Shown: piece after piece, positions 44,798-52,682 of the stretch
Position numbering within the stretch: position 1 is the stretch's first letter
How the letters are laid out: each line of letters begins with the position of its first letter
Notes under the pieces: model-generated
What the model was told of the DNA's origin: nothing
The model's database searches: none
What the model saw: the letters and a program-made list of their open reading frames with translations, nothing else
Program-made: the position numbers and the translations under genes
From: Berkiella sp963829835
GTDB lineage: Bacteria > Pseudomonadota > Gammaproteobacteria > Berkiellales > Berkiellaceae
Direction of reading: 5' to 3'
DNA length: 64,000 nt
NCBI GenBank assembly: GCA_963829835.1
Contig: CAWHKC010000003.1
Location: 606,157-670,156 of the forward strand

Positions 44798-45102
44798 GTA
44801 GCCTCCTGGAGGATAATTACACTCTCCCATCCTCTATTCTATGACATCTGGCTAACAAATAATATTGTAAATAGAGATTTAGACTACTTTTTTGAAAAAG
44901 TGACGTAATTACATTGGTGTATATAAGTGTATTTTCAGTGGCTTTGAATTTTAATAAAGATGTTAATATTTCACTCGTTCATGATTGACGCAAAGCAGCA
45001 TAGATATATTCATGATTTGATGTGAAATCAGAAATTAACCATTTCTTATTCGAATCGGTTGTGGTAATTTCGTTCGAGTTTCACAAAAAGGAGAGAATCT
45101 CA
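44798..45102. other. Divergent intergenic region between RasGEF and HU-like genes
   Basis: The 305-bp AT-rich gap holds both promoters and no convincing ORF on either strand apart from the unused upstream extensions of the two genes. I see no tRNA, repeat unit or strong hairpin in it. One promoter-like pair toward the HU-like gene lies at 44985-45012. Confidence 0.6.
44985..45012 (+). promoter_or_regulatory. Candidate sigma-70 promoter for the HU-like gene
   Basis: TTGACG at 44985-44990 and TATTCA at 45007-45012 are separated by 16 bases, with an AT-rich stretch following. They lie about 90 bases upstream of the start codon. This is a consensus reading without transcript data. Confidence 0.4.
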
Positions 45103-45576
45103 ATGGCTGTTAAGAAAAAAGCTGCTAAAAAGGCTGCGAAAAGTACTGCTCGTAAATCAACCTCAAAAGCACGAGCTACTACTACTAAAAAAGTGGCTTC
45201 AAGCCGTCTTGCTGCAGTAAAAAAAGTTGCTGCATCCGGTAATATCAATCTACCTGCATCACCAATCACAGAAAAACAAAGCAAAGCGCAAGTTTTCGCT
45301 GAATTAGCTACCATCACTGGGTTAGCAAAAGGCGATGTGAAAAATCTATTTGCTGCGCTTAGAAATGTTGTTGAAAGAAGTTTAAAAGGTAAAGGTTTCG
45401 GTGAATTCGTTATTCCTGAAATCGGCGTTAAAGTACGTCGTATCCATAAAGCCGCTACTAAAGCGCGTATGGGTCGAAATCCTTTCACCGGCGAAGATAT
45501 CAAAATAGCTGCTAAGCCTGCTCGTAAGTCAGTAAAGGCTACTGCAATGAAAGCATTGAAAGAGATCGCCGTTTAA
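45103..45576 (+). CDS. HU-like DNA-binding protein with histone H1-like basic tail
   Basis: The ATG at 45103 has GGAGAGAATCTCA upstream and gives 157 residues. An N-terminal tail of about 45 residues is almost only Lys, Ala, Thr, Ser and Arg (KKKAAKKAAKSTARKS), like histone H1. A HU/IHF-type domain follows (about 55-130: SKAQVFAELATITGLAKGDV, then GFGEFVIPEIGVKVRRI). It probably binds and compacts DNA. Position of the tail at the N-terminus differs from some HU fusions that have it at the C-terminus. A second basic stretch ends the protein. Confidence 0.85.
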   Translation: MAVKKKAAKKAAKSTARKSTSKARATTTKKVASSRLAAVKKVAASGNINLPASPITEKQSKAQVFAELATITGLAKGDVKNLFAALRNVVERSLKGKGFGEFVIPEIGVKVRRIHKAATKARMGRNPFTGEDIKIAAKPARKSVKATAMKALKEIAV

Positions 45577-45600
45577 AATATTCCTGTATACATTTTATGA

Positions 45601-45674
45601 GGGCAGACACAAGGTCTGCCCCTACTAGATCGTTACTGTTGGATCTGATGTAGGGGCGGACCTAGTGTCCGCCC
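45601..45674. repeat. Family C palindromic repeats, two copies
   Basis: GGGCAGAC/GTCTGCCC (45601-45621) and GGGCGGAC/GTCCGCCC (45654-45674) are two perfect 8-bp stems with 5-base loops, in opposite orientation and 32 bp apart. TAG and ATGAGG/CATAG flanks recur as in the other family C copies. They directly follow the HU-like gene and may end its transcript. Confidence 0.8.
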
Positions 45675-45783
45675 ACATAGCTATAAAACCAACTCCTATA
45701 AGTTCCTTGCCTTTTACTCCCAATTTATGATTTTCTGTATCATACTGGCTAATATTGTAATGCCATGATCGGAGCTTCCTACC

Positions 45784-46338
45784 ATGACAAATTTCTTGCT
45801 TTCGAAGTTACTGGTTATCTCGCGGCTATTCGTATTTTTACCGGTGCTTTTTGGCATTGTCAGCGCCATTATACTCTTTATTGTTTCTACATTAGATATG
45901 TTTTCCATGATATTTCATGCAGTAAAAGCGGCACTAAACTTTAGCTACCCGCCAGAATTACATGAAGACATTGTCAGTGAAATTATTGGTGCAGTTGATT
46001 TATATTTAATAGCAATAGTGCTTTTGATTTTCAGTTTTGGTCTTTATGAGTTATTTATTTCAAAAGTTATTCCAGATGAGCGTAAAATTAAGCTTCCACC
46101 CATATTGGAAATTAATTCTTTAGATGAACTTAAAGATAAATTGGCAAAAGTTATTGTGATGGTGCTTGTGGTGAGTTTTTTTCAACGCGTACTTTATATA
46201 AAATATACGGGTGCTTTAGAAATGATGTATTTTGCTTTGTCAATTTCAGCACTGTCGGTTGGTGTTTACTTATTGCATAAAGATTCGAAATTTAAAAAGC
46301 CTAAAGTAGGCAAAACTATTTATGAGAAAGCACCATAA
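45784..46338 (+). CDS. YqhA-family (UPF0114) membrane protein
   Basis: The 184-residue protein has about four membrane helices, with the family features SRLFVFLPVLFGIVSAI near 13, DLYLIAIVLLIFSFGLYELFISK near 75 and the SLDELKDKLAKVIVMVLVV segment near 113. YqhA proteins are of unknown function. It precedes the hydrolase by 12 bp and is likely co-transcribed. Confidence 0.85.
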   Translation: MTNFLLSKLLVISRLFVFLPVLFGIVSAIILFIVSTLDMFSMIFHAVKAALNFSYPPELHEDIVSEIIGAVDLYLIAIVLLIFSFGLYELFISKVIPDERKIKLPPILEINSLDELKDKLAKVIVMVLVVSFFQRVLYIKYTGALEMMYFALSISALSVGVYLLHKDSKFKKPKVGKTIYEKAP

Positions 46339-46350
46339 AAGGGGAAAGGG

Positions 46351-47274
46351 ATGTCTGTTCATCCTACCATCCAAAGAGTGATAACGCGCGCCTATCTTAG
46401 AGGGCATGGTGAATTACCTCAGCAATCTGTCAGTACAGTTAGGAAATATTATGAACAGCAGTCCTACCCTCCGTTAAAAGATATTAATATTAAGGATATC
46501 GACGTTAAGCCTGAACTTAAAATTCGTCTGTATCGTCCCTTTGAAACACATAAGCCGCTGCCTGTTATATTATATTTGAGAGCGAGTGCTTATATTTTTG
46601 GCAAAATGAATGATTCAGATTATATCAGCAATTACCTGGCAAAAAATTTACAATGTAATGTGATAGCGTTAGAACCGCGGTTATCACCTGAAGCCAAATT
46701 CCCGGTGCCCTTTGAAGATTGTATTACCAGTATTAAATATATCGTTGATAATCATGTTCAATTAAAGTTGGATCTGTCGCGAGTAGCACTGTGGGGTGAA
46801 AGTTCGGGAGGAAATATTGCTGCGGCCATTAGTCATTATTTAAAAGAAGAAAAAACAGATTTAATTTCTAATCAAATTTTGTTTTATCCTATGTTGGATT
46901 ATTCTGATCAGCATCACTATCCCTCAAAATCTGATTATGGTAAAGGCTATTTAATGGACAATGCCTTAGCTGATTGGATCCTTGATAAATATCTTTCTAA
47001 AAGTCAGGATTATCATGATGTGAGAGCTTCTCCATTATTGGCAGATAATTTTGAAAATCTACCTTCCACGTTAGTTGTTGCAGCTCAATATGATCCGGCT
47101 CGTGACGAAGCAAACGCTTATATTCAAAATCTTGTACGTTCGAATGTAAAAACAAGGGCACTTTTTTTGCCAGGCTTGATTCATGGATTTTTATGGTACT
47201 ATGAAAAAGTTAAAGAAGCTCAATTTGCTCTGATATATGCCTCTGATTATTTAAAAGAACAATTTGCTCAATAA
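46351..47274 (+). CDS. Alpha/beta hydrolase, HSL/Aes-like, lacking the HGGG motif
   Basis: The 307-residue protein resembles the hormone-sensitive-lipase esterases. The nucleophile is S151 in GESSGG, the acid is in VVAAQYDPARDEANAY (near 250) and the His in LIHGF (near 280). The oxyanion-hole motif HGGG that should come after the VILYL strand reads LRASAYIFG at 76-84. PVPFEDC and RLSPEAKFP are typical. Either the oxyanion hole is built differently or the enzyme is altered. The end overlaps the convergent gene by 7 bp. Confidence 0.82.
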   Translation: MSVHPTIQRVITRAYLRGHGELPQQSVSTVRKYYEQQSYPPLKDINIKDIDVKPELKIRLYRPFETHKPLPVILYLRASAYIFGKMNDSDYISNYLAKNLQCNVIALEPRLSPEAKFPVPFEDCITSIKYIVDNHVQLKLDLSRVALWGESSGGNIAAAISHYLKEEKTDLISNQILFYPMLDYSDQHHYPSKSDYGKGYLMDNALADWILDKYLSKSQDYHDVRASPLLADNFENLPSTLVVAAQYDPARDEANAYIQNLVRSNVKTRALFLPGLIHGFLWYYEKVKEAQFALIYASDYLKEQFAQ

Positions 47275-48143
47275 TCTTTTAGAGGGGGATTGGTGGATTG
47301 TAAACTTTCCGCAATCTCTAAAAGTGGCGCGACAGTAAAATATTCTTTCCATTGTTCAATAAGCGAATGATTATTATGATGCGAAGGGTGAAAGCTTGGT
47401 TTAAAGTAATCAAAATAAGGCTTACATAGAGAACGATATAGTCCCTCTTTTCCCCAGTAATATTGAAATGCTTTGATATAGTATTTCCATTTTTTATGGT
47501 TGCCATCTTGTTTCATCATCTTCCAGATGGGGTTGATGTATAATATGCTAAACGTTACTGTCATCAACAGCATCGCTAACACACGCGTTAAGTAACGACC
47601 ATTTAATGATTGAAATACATCAAAGGCAACTGATTTATGTTCTATTTCTTCTATGCAATGCCAACGCCAAATAGCACTATAGACTGGATCAACATTTAAA
47701 AACCATTTTGAGGAACGTAGAAATTGATCTGATGTTATCGCTGTAAAATGTTCACCTGCTGCAGAAAGTGCATAATGAAATGTCGTTGAGAATCGATTAA
47801 CAAGTCCTGCAAATAGGCGAAAGGAACGCATTTTGTATTGTTGTGTGCTGATGGGATAGTGCTTGGAAACGATTTTGCTATTATAACGATGAAATTCTGA
47901 TCCATGAATTGCTTCCTGAGCGATTAGGCTTGCCACTTCAGATTTTAATTTGGGTGAAGATACTTCTTGGAGTGCCTTTTTTAAACTTTGGACCACTAAT
48001 TTTTCGAGAATAGGTAGAAAAATGGCAATAGCATTAAAGTGATAGGTTTCAATCTCAGAGTTGTTATGCCAATATTTAGGAATATCTTGCGGTAAGTGAA
48101 ACTTTAGTCGGCGAGCTATGATATCGGGTGAATATTTATCCAT
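47268..48143 (-). CDS. Predicted metal-dependent hydrolase (PF10118-type)
   Basis: I chose the ATG at 48143 over an in-frame TTG at 48155, giving 291 residues. The protein contains repeated acid/His signatures typical of the family: LIAQEAIHGSEFHRYN near 85 and WHCIEEIEHKSVAFDVF near 165, likely a di-metal site. A hydrophobic stretch follows near 190-210. Members have no known physiological role in most bacteria. No operon partner is apparent. Confidence 0.8.
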   Translation of the reverse strand: MDKYSPDIIARRLKFHLPQDIPKYWHNNSEIETYHFNAIAIFLPILEKLVVQSLKKALQEVSSPKLKSEVASLIAQEAIHGSEFHRYNSKIVSKHYPISTQQYKMRSFRLFAGLVNRFSTTFHYALSAAGEHFTAITSDQFLRSSKWFLNVDPVYSAIWRWHCIEEIEHKSVAFDVFQSLNGRYLTRVLAMLLMTVTFSILYINPIWKMMKQDGNHKKWKYYIKAFQYYWGKEGLYRSLCKPYFDYFKPSFHPSHHNNHSLIEQWKEYFTVAPLLEIAESLQSTNPPLKDY

Positions 48144-48222
48144 TTTTTGATTCAAGATGATATATTGAGTATTATTTTAACATCATACAGACTGGTTGCA
48201 AGAATTAACAGAAAGGGCTTGC

Positions 48223-48834
48223 ATGTTAAGTGAACTCAGCACCGAAATCAGTGATTTTATTGAAGTTTCAAAGCAATATCTTCCTACGTTGCTGAAATGG
48301 ATAGCCTTATTATGGATTTTTAATATTATCAATTGGTCTACCGGTTCACATCTTAATCAGTTTGGGATTCGTCCGAGACGATTAAGAGGCTTGATTGGGA
48401 TCGTAATGGCACCAATCTTACACGCTAACTTTACTCATCTTCTGTTTAATACAGTACCGTTGCTTTGCTTAGGTTTGTTTGTGATGTCGCTAGGCCTAAC
48501 CCAATTTTATTGGGCAACTGGCATAATCTGTATTCTATCAGGGTTTGCCGTTTGGGTGATAGGGCGTGTTGGAACCCATATCGGTGCAAGTGCTTTAATT
48601 TCTGGTTACTTTGGTTATGTTGTGGCATCAGCCTATGTGCAACCGACTTTTACAACATTTTTCTGTGCTGGCGTGGCCCTATATTATTTTGGGGGTATTT
48701 TGTTTAGCCTTTTCCCCACCGAAGAAACAACTTCATGGGAAGGGCACTTAACAGGATTTATTGCGGGTTTGATTGCGATGTATTTGTGTACGCATTATGA
48801 AACGATATTAACGTTTTTTCAGCATATGTTTTAA
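48223..48834 (+). CDS. Rhomboid-family intramembrane serine protease
   Basis: The ATG at 48223, with AAAGGG upstream, gives 203 residues. Six membrane helices carry the rhomboid elements: HANFTHLLFN (67-76), catalytic S123 in GASALISGYFGY, and catalytic H175 in EGHLTGF. It cuts membrane proteins within the bilayer. The catalytic motif is GASA, as in several bacterial rhomboids. Substrate unknown. Confidence 0.9.
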   Translation: MLSELSTEISDFIEVSKQYLPTLLKWIALLWIFNIINWSTGSHLNQFGIRPRRLRGLIGIVMAPILHANFTHLLFNTVPLLCLGLFVMSLGLTQFYWATGIICILSGFAVWVIGRVGTHIGASALISGYFGYVVASAYVQPTFTTFFCAGVALYYFGGILFSLFPTEETTSWEGHLTGFIAGLIAMYLCTHYETILTFFQHMF

Positions 48835-48839
48835 CTCCC

Positions 48840-48938
48840 GACGTGCCGCGGCTTGTCCTTGGCATCACTCTTACGCCTACTTCCCGCGACTTGTTCGCGG
48901 GATCCAGATGGATACCGCGGACAAGCCGCAGTACGTAG
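48840..48938. repeat. Family A palindromic repeats, degenerate
   Basis: Three family A units lie between the rhomboid and nucleotidyltransferase genes: a partly degenerate copy (about 48840-48864), one with CCCGCGACTTGTTCGCGGG (about 48882-48906) and an inverted copy ACCGCGGACAAGCCGCAGT (about 48913-48931). The first lacks the second half of the CCGCGG core. Confidence 0.75.
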
Positions 48939-48966
48939 AGAAAAGTAGAATCCGCGGTTCGTAAAG

Positions 48967-50856
48967 CTACCACAGATTCTTAAACGTCAACATAAGTCTA
49001 TCTTTCATTGTCAACAGCTTTTCTTGCTCACATTTTTTAGCAAACTCAGCAGCCTGTTCTTTGGAAAGATCCTTTTCTTTTTGTTTCAAAAGATTCAATG
49101 CAGGAAAGAAACCACCAGGATGTTTTCTTACATAATCGACAGACTCTTCAATATGTCCCGCTGCTACAGGACGAGTATTAGCAGAAAATCCTAAGTTTTC
49201 TTTTCCTTGAGTCCATTGTTGGGCCTGTGAATAGATTTCCTGGGCGATTGGAACATATTTGGTTTTAAGCTGCTCTAAATCGCTTGGTGAAATGATATTG
49301 CCGGGTGCCATTTCTAACATATGGTGATATTTATCCTTTAATTCAACAAGTGCTCTTTGCTTTGCTGCAATAGCTTCTGTAGTCGTTTCAGGTACAGATT
49401 GCATATATTTAATAGATTCTTCTAATTGTTTGATTTCCGTTTCAAGTTTTGTTCTATCATCATCAAATTCTGTTTGATCAAGATAAGCTTCAAAGCCTTG
49501 TCGTTTTAAAATAGCTTGTTCTTTTAAACGAAGACCCGTGATAAATTGTACATAATCATTTAGTTTGGAGCTTAATTCAGGGCTGATAATCTGTCTTTGT
49601 TGTAATTCTTTTAGAATATCCAAACAATTTTGACTTTTGCATTGATGGTAAAATCCTAAATTGGTAATAAATTGTTCAACAAATCGATATAATCCACGTT
49701 TAATATCAAGCGTTTTATCCAATTTGCCTGTAATATAGGGACTTTTACCTTTTTGAATGATATCAACCACATCGTCTCTCATTTTATCTTTAGCAATATT
49801 TTGTCTGCCGGTTTTGCCTTCTTTATCCTTTTGGGCAAAGATTTTGTTGCGTTTTTCCATGAAACGCTTAAATAATGGTTCATTACCATATAGTAATGCC
49901 ATATTGCGGCCCAATTTTTTACCAGCGCTATCCGCAATATTGAGTTCACGATTACTAAAAGGTCTGTACATCTGATTTACCCAAGATCCAATTTCTTTTC
50001 TTAATTCAGCGGTTCCTGCGTTGGTTTTGAGCTTCGCTTTATTTTTAGGATCTTTTTGCACTTTTTCCCATTCGCTTTCGAATGCGGCATTTCTTAATTT
50101 GTCTAATTTTTTTCTGTCCTGAGCATAATGCGGCTTTGAATATTCAGCAAATTCATCATAGGTTGCTATAAATGGCCTGCTTCCTTTAAAGGGCATTTTT
50201 TTCTTATCGCGATTTTTAATGGCGTCATTTTGTAATTCTTTTGCTTGTTCATCAGTAAGATTACGGGCAAAAAATCGTTTAATAGGGCCTGGGGCATTAT
50301 CAGCTTCATCCAATCTGAATCCTTTTTCACCGATCTCAGGGTCTTCACCTAATAAAAATAGTCGATCAGAAAGATTTTGTGAAAGTTGTTGGAAATATTT
50401 GTAGTTTTCAACGGTTTTTTCTTTGATTAAAAATCCGATTTCTAAATCTGTGACCGGACCACATTCTTGACGTGCCATTGACCCTAGTGTAAAAACACTG
50501 AACTCACAGGGTGGTTTTCCTAATTTCTTTATTTCTTCTTGTATAATGTTATTAATAAATTTCTTTGTGTCAGCACTGATTAATTTTGTAATATCCCCAT
50601 AGTTAGGATTTGGTTTATTACTTTCTTGTGCGATGAGATTGTAATGCTTTTCGCGCAGAGCATTAAGAAAAACACTATCTTTATTTTCTTTTTGCTTGAA
50701 ATAATGAGAAAGGCCTGTAAAAGGGCTCTTTATTTTATCAACAATGCCATTATAAGCGTTAGCCACTTTCAGTTTTAAATTTTGCCACCAAGTTGGTTCT
50801 TGTTTTATTTTGGCCTGTTCTGGATTTACTGTTTGCGTTAACATGATTCTACTCAT
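48967..50856 (-). CDS. Large protein with nucleotidyltransferase-fold motif
   Basis: The 629-residue protein holds the nucleotidyltransferase motif FTLGSMARQECGPVTDLEIG (GS at 125-126, D137, E139), as in GlnD/GlnE and DUF294-type enzymes. The second metal carboxylate is Glu instead of the usual Asp. The rest is helical and charged with a coiled coil near 440-500 and no other known motif. It has no signal sequence. Similar long proteins occur as Legionella effectors, but an ordinary signalling role is possible. No strong ribosome site is seen at either candidate start. Confidence 0.65.
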   Translation of the reverse strand: MSRIMLTQTVNPEQAKIKQEPTWWQNLKLKVANAYNGIVDKIKSPFTGLSHYFKQKENKDSVFLNALREKHYNLIAQESNKPNPNYGDITKLISADTKKFINNIIQEEIKKLGKPPCEFSVFTLGSMARQECGPVTDLEIGFLIKEKTVENYKYFQQLSQNLSDRLFLLGEDPEIGEKGFRLDEADNAPGPIKRFFARNLTDEQAKELQNDAIKNRDKKKMPFKGSRPFIATYDEFAEYSKPHYAQDRKKLDKLRNAAFESEWEKVQKDPKNKAKLKTNAGTAELRKEIGSWVNQMYRPFSNRELNIADSAGKKLGRNMALLYGNEPLFKRFMEKRNKIFAQKDKEGKTGRQNIAKDKMRDDVVDIIQKGKSPYITGKLDKTLDIKRGLYRFVEQFITNLGFYHQCKSQNCLDILKELQQRQIISPELSSKLNDYVQFITGLRLKEQAILKRQGFEAYLDQTEFDDDRTKLETEIKQLEESIKYMQSVPETTTEAIAAKQRALVELKDKYHHMLEMAPGNIISPSDLEQLKTKYVPIAQEIYSQAQQWTQGKENLGFSANTRPVAAGHIEESVDYVRKHPGGFFPALNLLKQKEKDLSKEQAAEFAKKCEQEKLLTMKDRLMLTFKNLW

Positions 50857-51072
50857 TAGTTAGTTAAATTAACAATAGGTAGATAATGGGGGTATTTTTA
50901 TGGAATTTATATCAGAAATATCCTGATTCGGCTTAATGGTAGAATTAACCAGATAAGTAACAGTAAAAAAATGAGTGCATTCATATGCCTATCATTAAAA
51001 ATGACAATTTATAATCGATGCGAAATAGCCTACGTCTAAAGTGGGCAAAACGAAGTATGCCCACCATTCCAT

Positions 51073-52341
51073 TTAGTAAGAAGCTTGTTCTTGTAGTGCC
51101 AATTCCCGGTTCTTTTTACGCTTACTCACCCAAACCAGTCCAGCGCCAAGCAGTGAGGCAAGTGGGATTAAAGCTAAGGTGTAGGTATAAGCTTCTACAG
51201 AATAAACCTTAACGCCATCGATCATGGTTCCTTGCTCAAAGAAATCCATCAGTCTGCCAATTGAACTATGAAAGAAAGAGCCGCCAAGCATGTTGATACA
51301 GTTTAAAAAGGCTATTGTGACGCTTAGCAAATGAGGAGGCACAAGTTCAGCGCCGATAGCAAAGACAATCACTTGATAGCAACAGAGTATGCCAACGCCA
51401 AACATGATAAGCATTAAACTTGACTGAGGCAGACTTTGGTTAAAAAGTAACACGGCTGTCATCAGTGCTGCCATTAAGAGGCCACATATCATTGTAACCG
51501 TATAATGGGCTTTATATTTTTCTGAAAAATACGCCAAGATAGGTCCACCAAATAACATTCCTACAAAGATGCAAGAAGTGATACTGGCAGCATCAACTTT
51601 TGAGAGAGAACGTGCCGCCATGAGAAAGGGGACACCCCAGACATCTGCAAATCCTTCAAGTGCTCCAACCATTAAGAAGTTCGCAACTGCTAAGATAAGT
51701 AATGATTTATGGGTGAAGATCTTTTTCAAAGCAACAAAGATGGGTTCAGCTTTCTCTTGAGTTTCGGTTTTATTGCGGACAAGACTAAAGTTCAATACCC
51801 CAAGGAGCACAGCAACACCACCTAAAATGCCAAGCATTTGTTCCCAACCCATCTGTTCAATGAGTATGCTCACAGGGCGACCACCATAAAGCGCACCAAG
51901 CAAACCAAAGCTAAAGGTCAGACCGACAAGGCGAGCATATCTTGCTTTAGGAAACCACAGTGAAATAACTTTTGACGTTCCTAAAAAGCCAACAACCGAT
52001 CCTACACCGATTAAAAATCGACTTAACAAGGCGATAGGCCAGGAATCAAAAATAAGCATCATCCACACAGCAGCACCGCACAGTATTGCGCTTAAAGAGA
52101 TCACGGCCCGGGGACCGTACTTATCTAATAATAGTGCCATTGGGATCTGCATCCCGGCATAGCCAAGATAATAAAGAGAAGCAAATAGCCCAAAATCAGT
52201 GGCACTAATATGATATTTTGCTAAAAATTCCGGCATGATGAGTCCGGGGAAGAGACGTAAAATAAATTGAAATCCAAAGAATGCTAGCGGTAGGGACCAC
52301 ATTATCCAAGGTTGGTATCGTCTATCATTCATATTTTGCAT
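51073..52341 (-). CDS. MFS transporter, Pht-like, probably for branched-chain amino acids
   Basis: The 422-residue protein has about 12 membrane helices. HISATDFGLFASLYYLGYAG and LLLDKYGPRAVI resemble the start of Legionella Pht transporters that import amino acids from the phagosome. GGAG lies nine bases before the ATG. Upstream is a leader peptide rich in Ile, Val and Leu followed by a terminator (52371-52495), so expression should rise when charged Ile, Leu or Val tRNA falls. That makes a branched-chain amino acid the likely substrate, by inference from regulation. Confidence 0.82.
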   Translation of the reverse strand: MQNMNDRRYQPWIMWSLPLAFFGFQFILRLFPGLIMPEFLAKYHISATDFGLFASLYYLGYAGMQIPMALLLDKYGPRAVISLSAILCGAAVWMMLIFDSWPIALLSRFLIGVGSVVGFLGTSKVISLWFPKARYARLVGLTFSFGLLGALYGGRPVSILIEQMGWEQMLGILGGVAVLLGVLNFSLVRNKTETQEKAEPIFVALKKIFTHKSLLILAVANFLMVGALEGFADVWGVPFLMAARSLSKVDAASITSCIFVGMLFGGPILAYFSEKYKAHYTVTMICGLLMAALMTAVLLFNQSLPQSSLMLIMFGVGILCCYQVIVFAIGAELVPPHLLSVTIAFLNCINMLGGSFFHSSIGRLMDFFEQGTMIDGVKVYSVEAYTYTLALIPLASLLGAGLVWVSKRKKNRELALQEQASY

Positions 52342-52370
52342 TACATCACTTCTCCGTTTTTAAACACACA

Positions 52371-52406
52371 AAAAAAAAGCCCCCGGTTTAGGCGGGGGCT
52401 TTTTTT
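52371..52406 (-). terminator. Attenuator terminator of the MFS gene
   Basis: On the minus strand GCCCCCG/CGGGGGC forms a 7-bp GC stem preceded by seven A and followed by nine T, ending about 28 bases before the MFS start codon. A terminator placed directly before the gene it precedes points to attenuation. Its 5' arm can pair instead with GGGGC and TTTT of the leader ORF end (about 52428-52443), giving the antiterminator. Confidence 0.85.
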
Positions 52407-52420
52407 ACTCAAGTTATCTT

Positions 52421-52495
52421 TTATTTCAGTAAAAGCAGCCCCACGCGGTGAATAATCACCGCGTTAATAATAATTTGGGCTATAACTTTTAACAT
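52421..52495 (-). CDS. Branched-chain amino acid leader peptide of the MFS gene
   Basis: The ATG at 52495 opens a 24-residue frame with 6 Ile, 3 Val and 5 Leu: MLKVIAQIIINAVIIHRV, then Gly, four Leu and Lys. Its codons 11-18 lie in a 9-bp hairpin (ACGCGGTGA/TCACCGCGT, 52443-52464). A ribosome stalled at Ile 8-10 would free the second arm to pair with the terminator's 5' arm. This is the layout of the ilv and leu leader peptides of enterobacteria. The ribosome site is weak (GTGAG). Confidence 0.8.
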   Translation of the reverse strand: MLKVIAQIIINAVIIHRVGLLLLK

Positions 52496-52682
52496 GAAAC
52501 ACTCACTTGAATTTCAATTAGATTTCCAACGTAACATAACAAAGATAGTCTTACAATATATTATAGACAAAATACCTAATTGGGAGACTATTGGTTATAC
52601 CATTATCAAAAAAATTTGGTTAAGTGTAAGTACATTTAAATGCTATATTTACAAGGTTGCCATGTAATAGAGGATTGTTAGT

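Noticed and set aside
45081..45503. Minus-strand ORF of 140 codons opposite the HU-like gene
   Set aside because: A shadow of the Lys/Ala-rich coding strand; the plus-strand frame has a clear domain and ribosome site.
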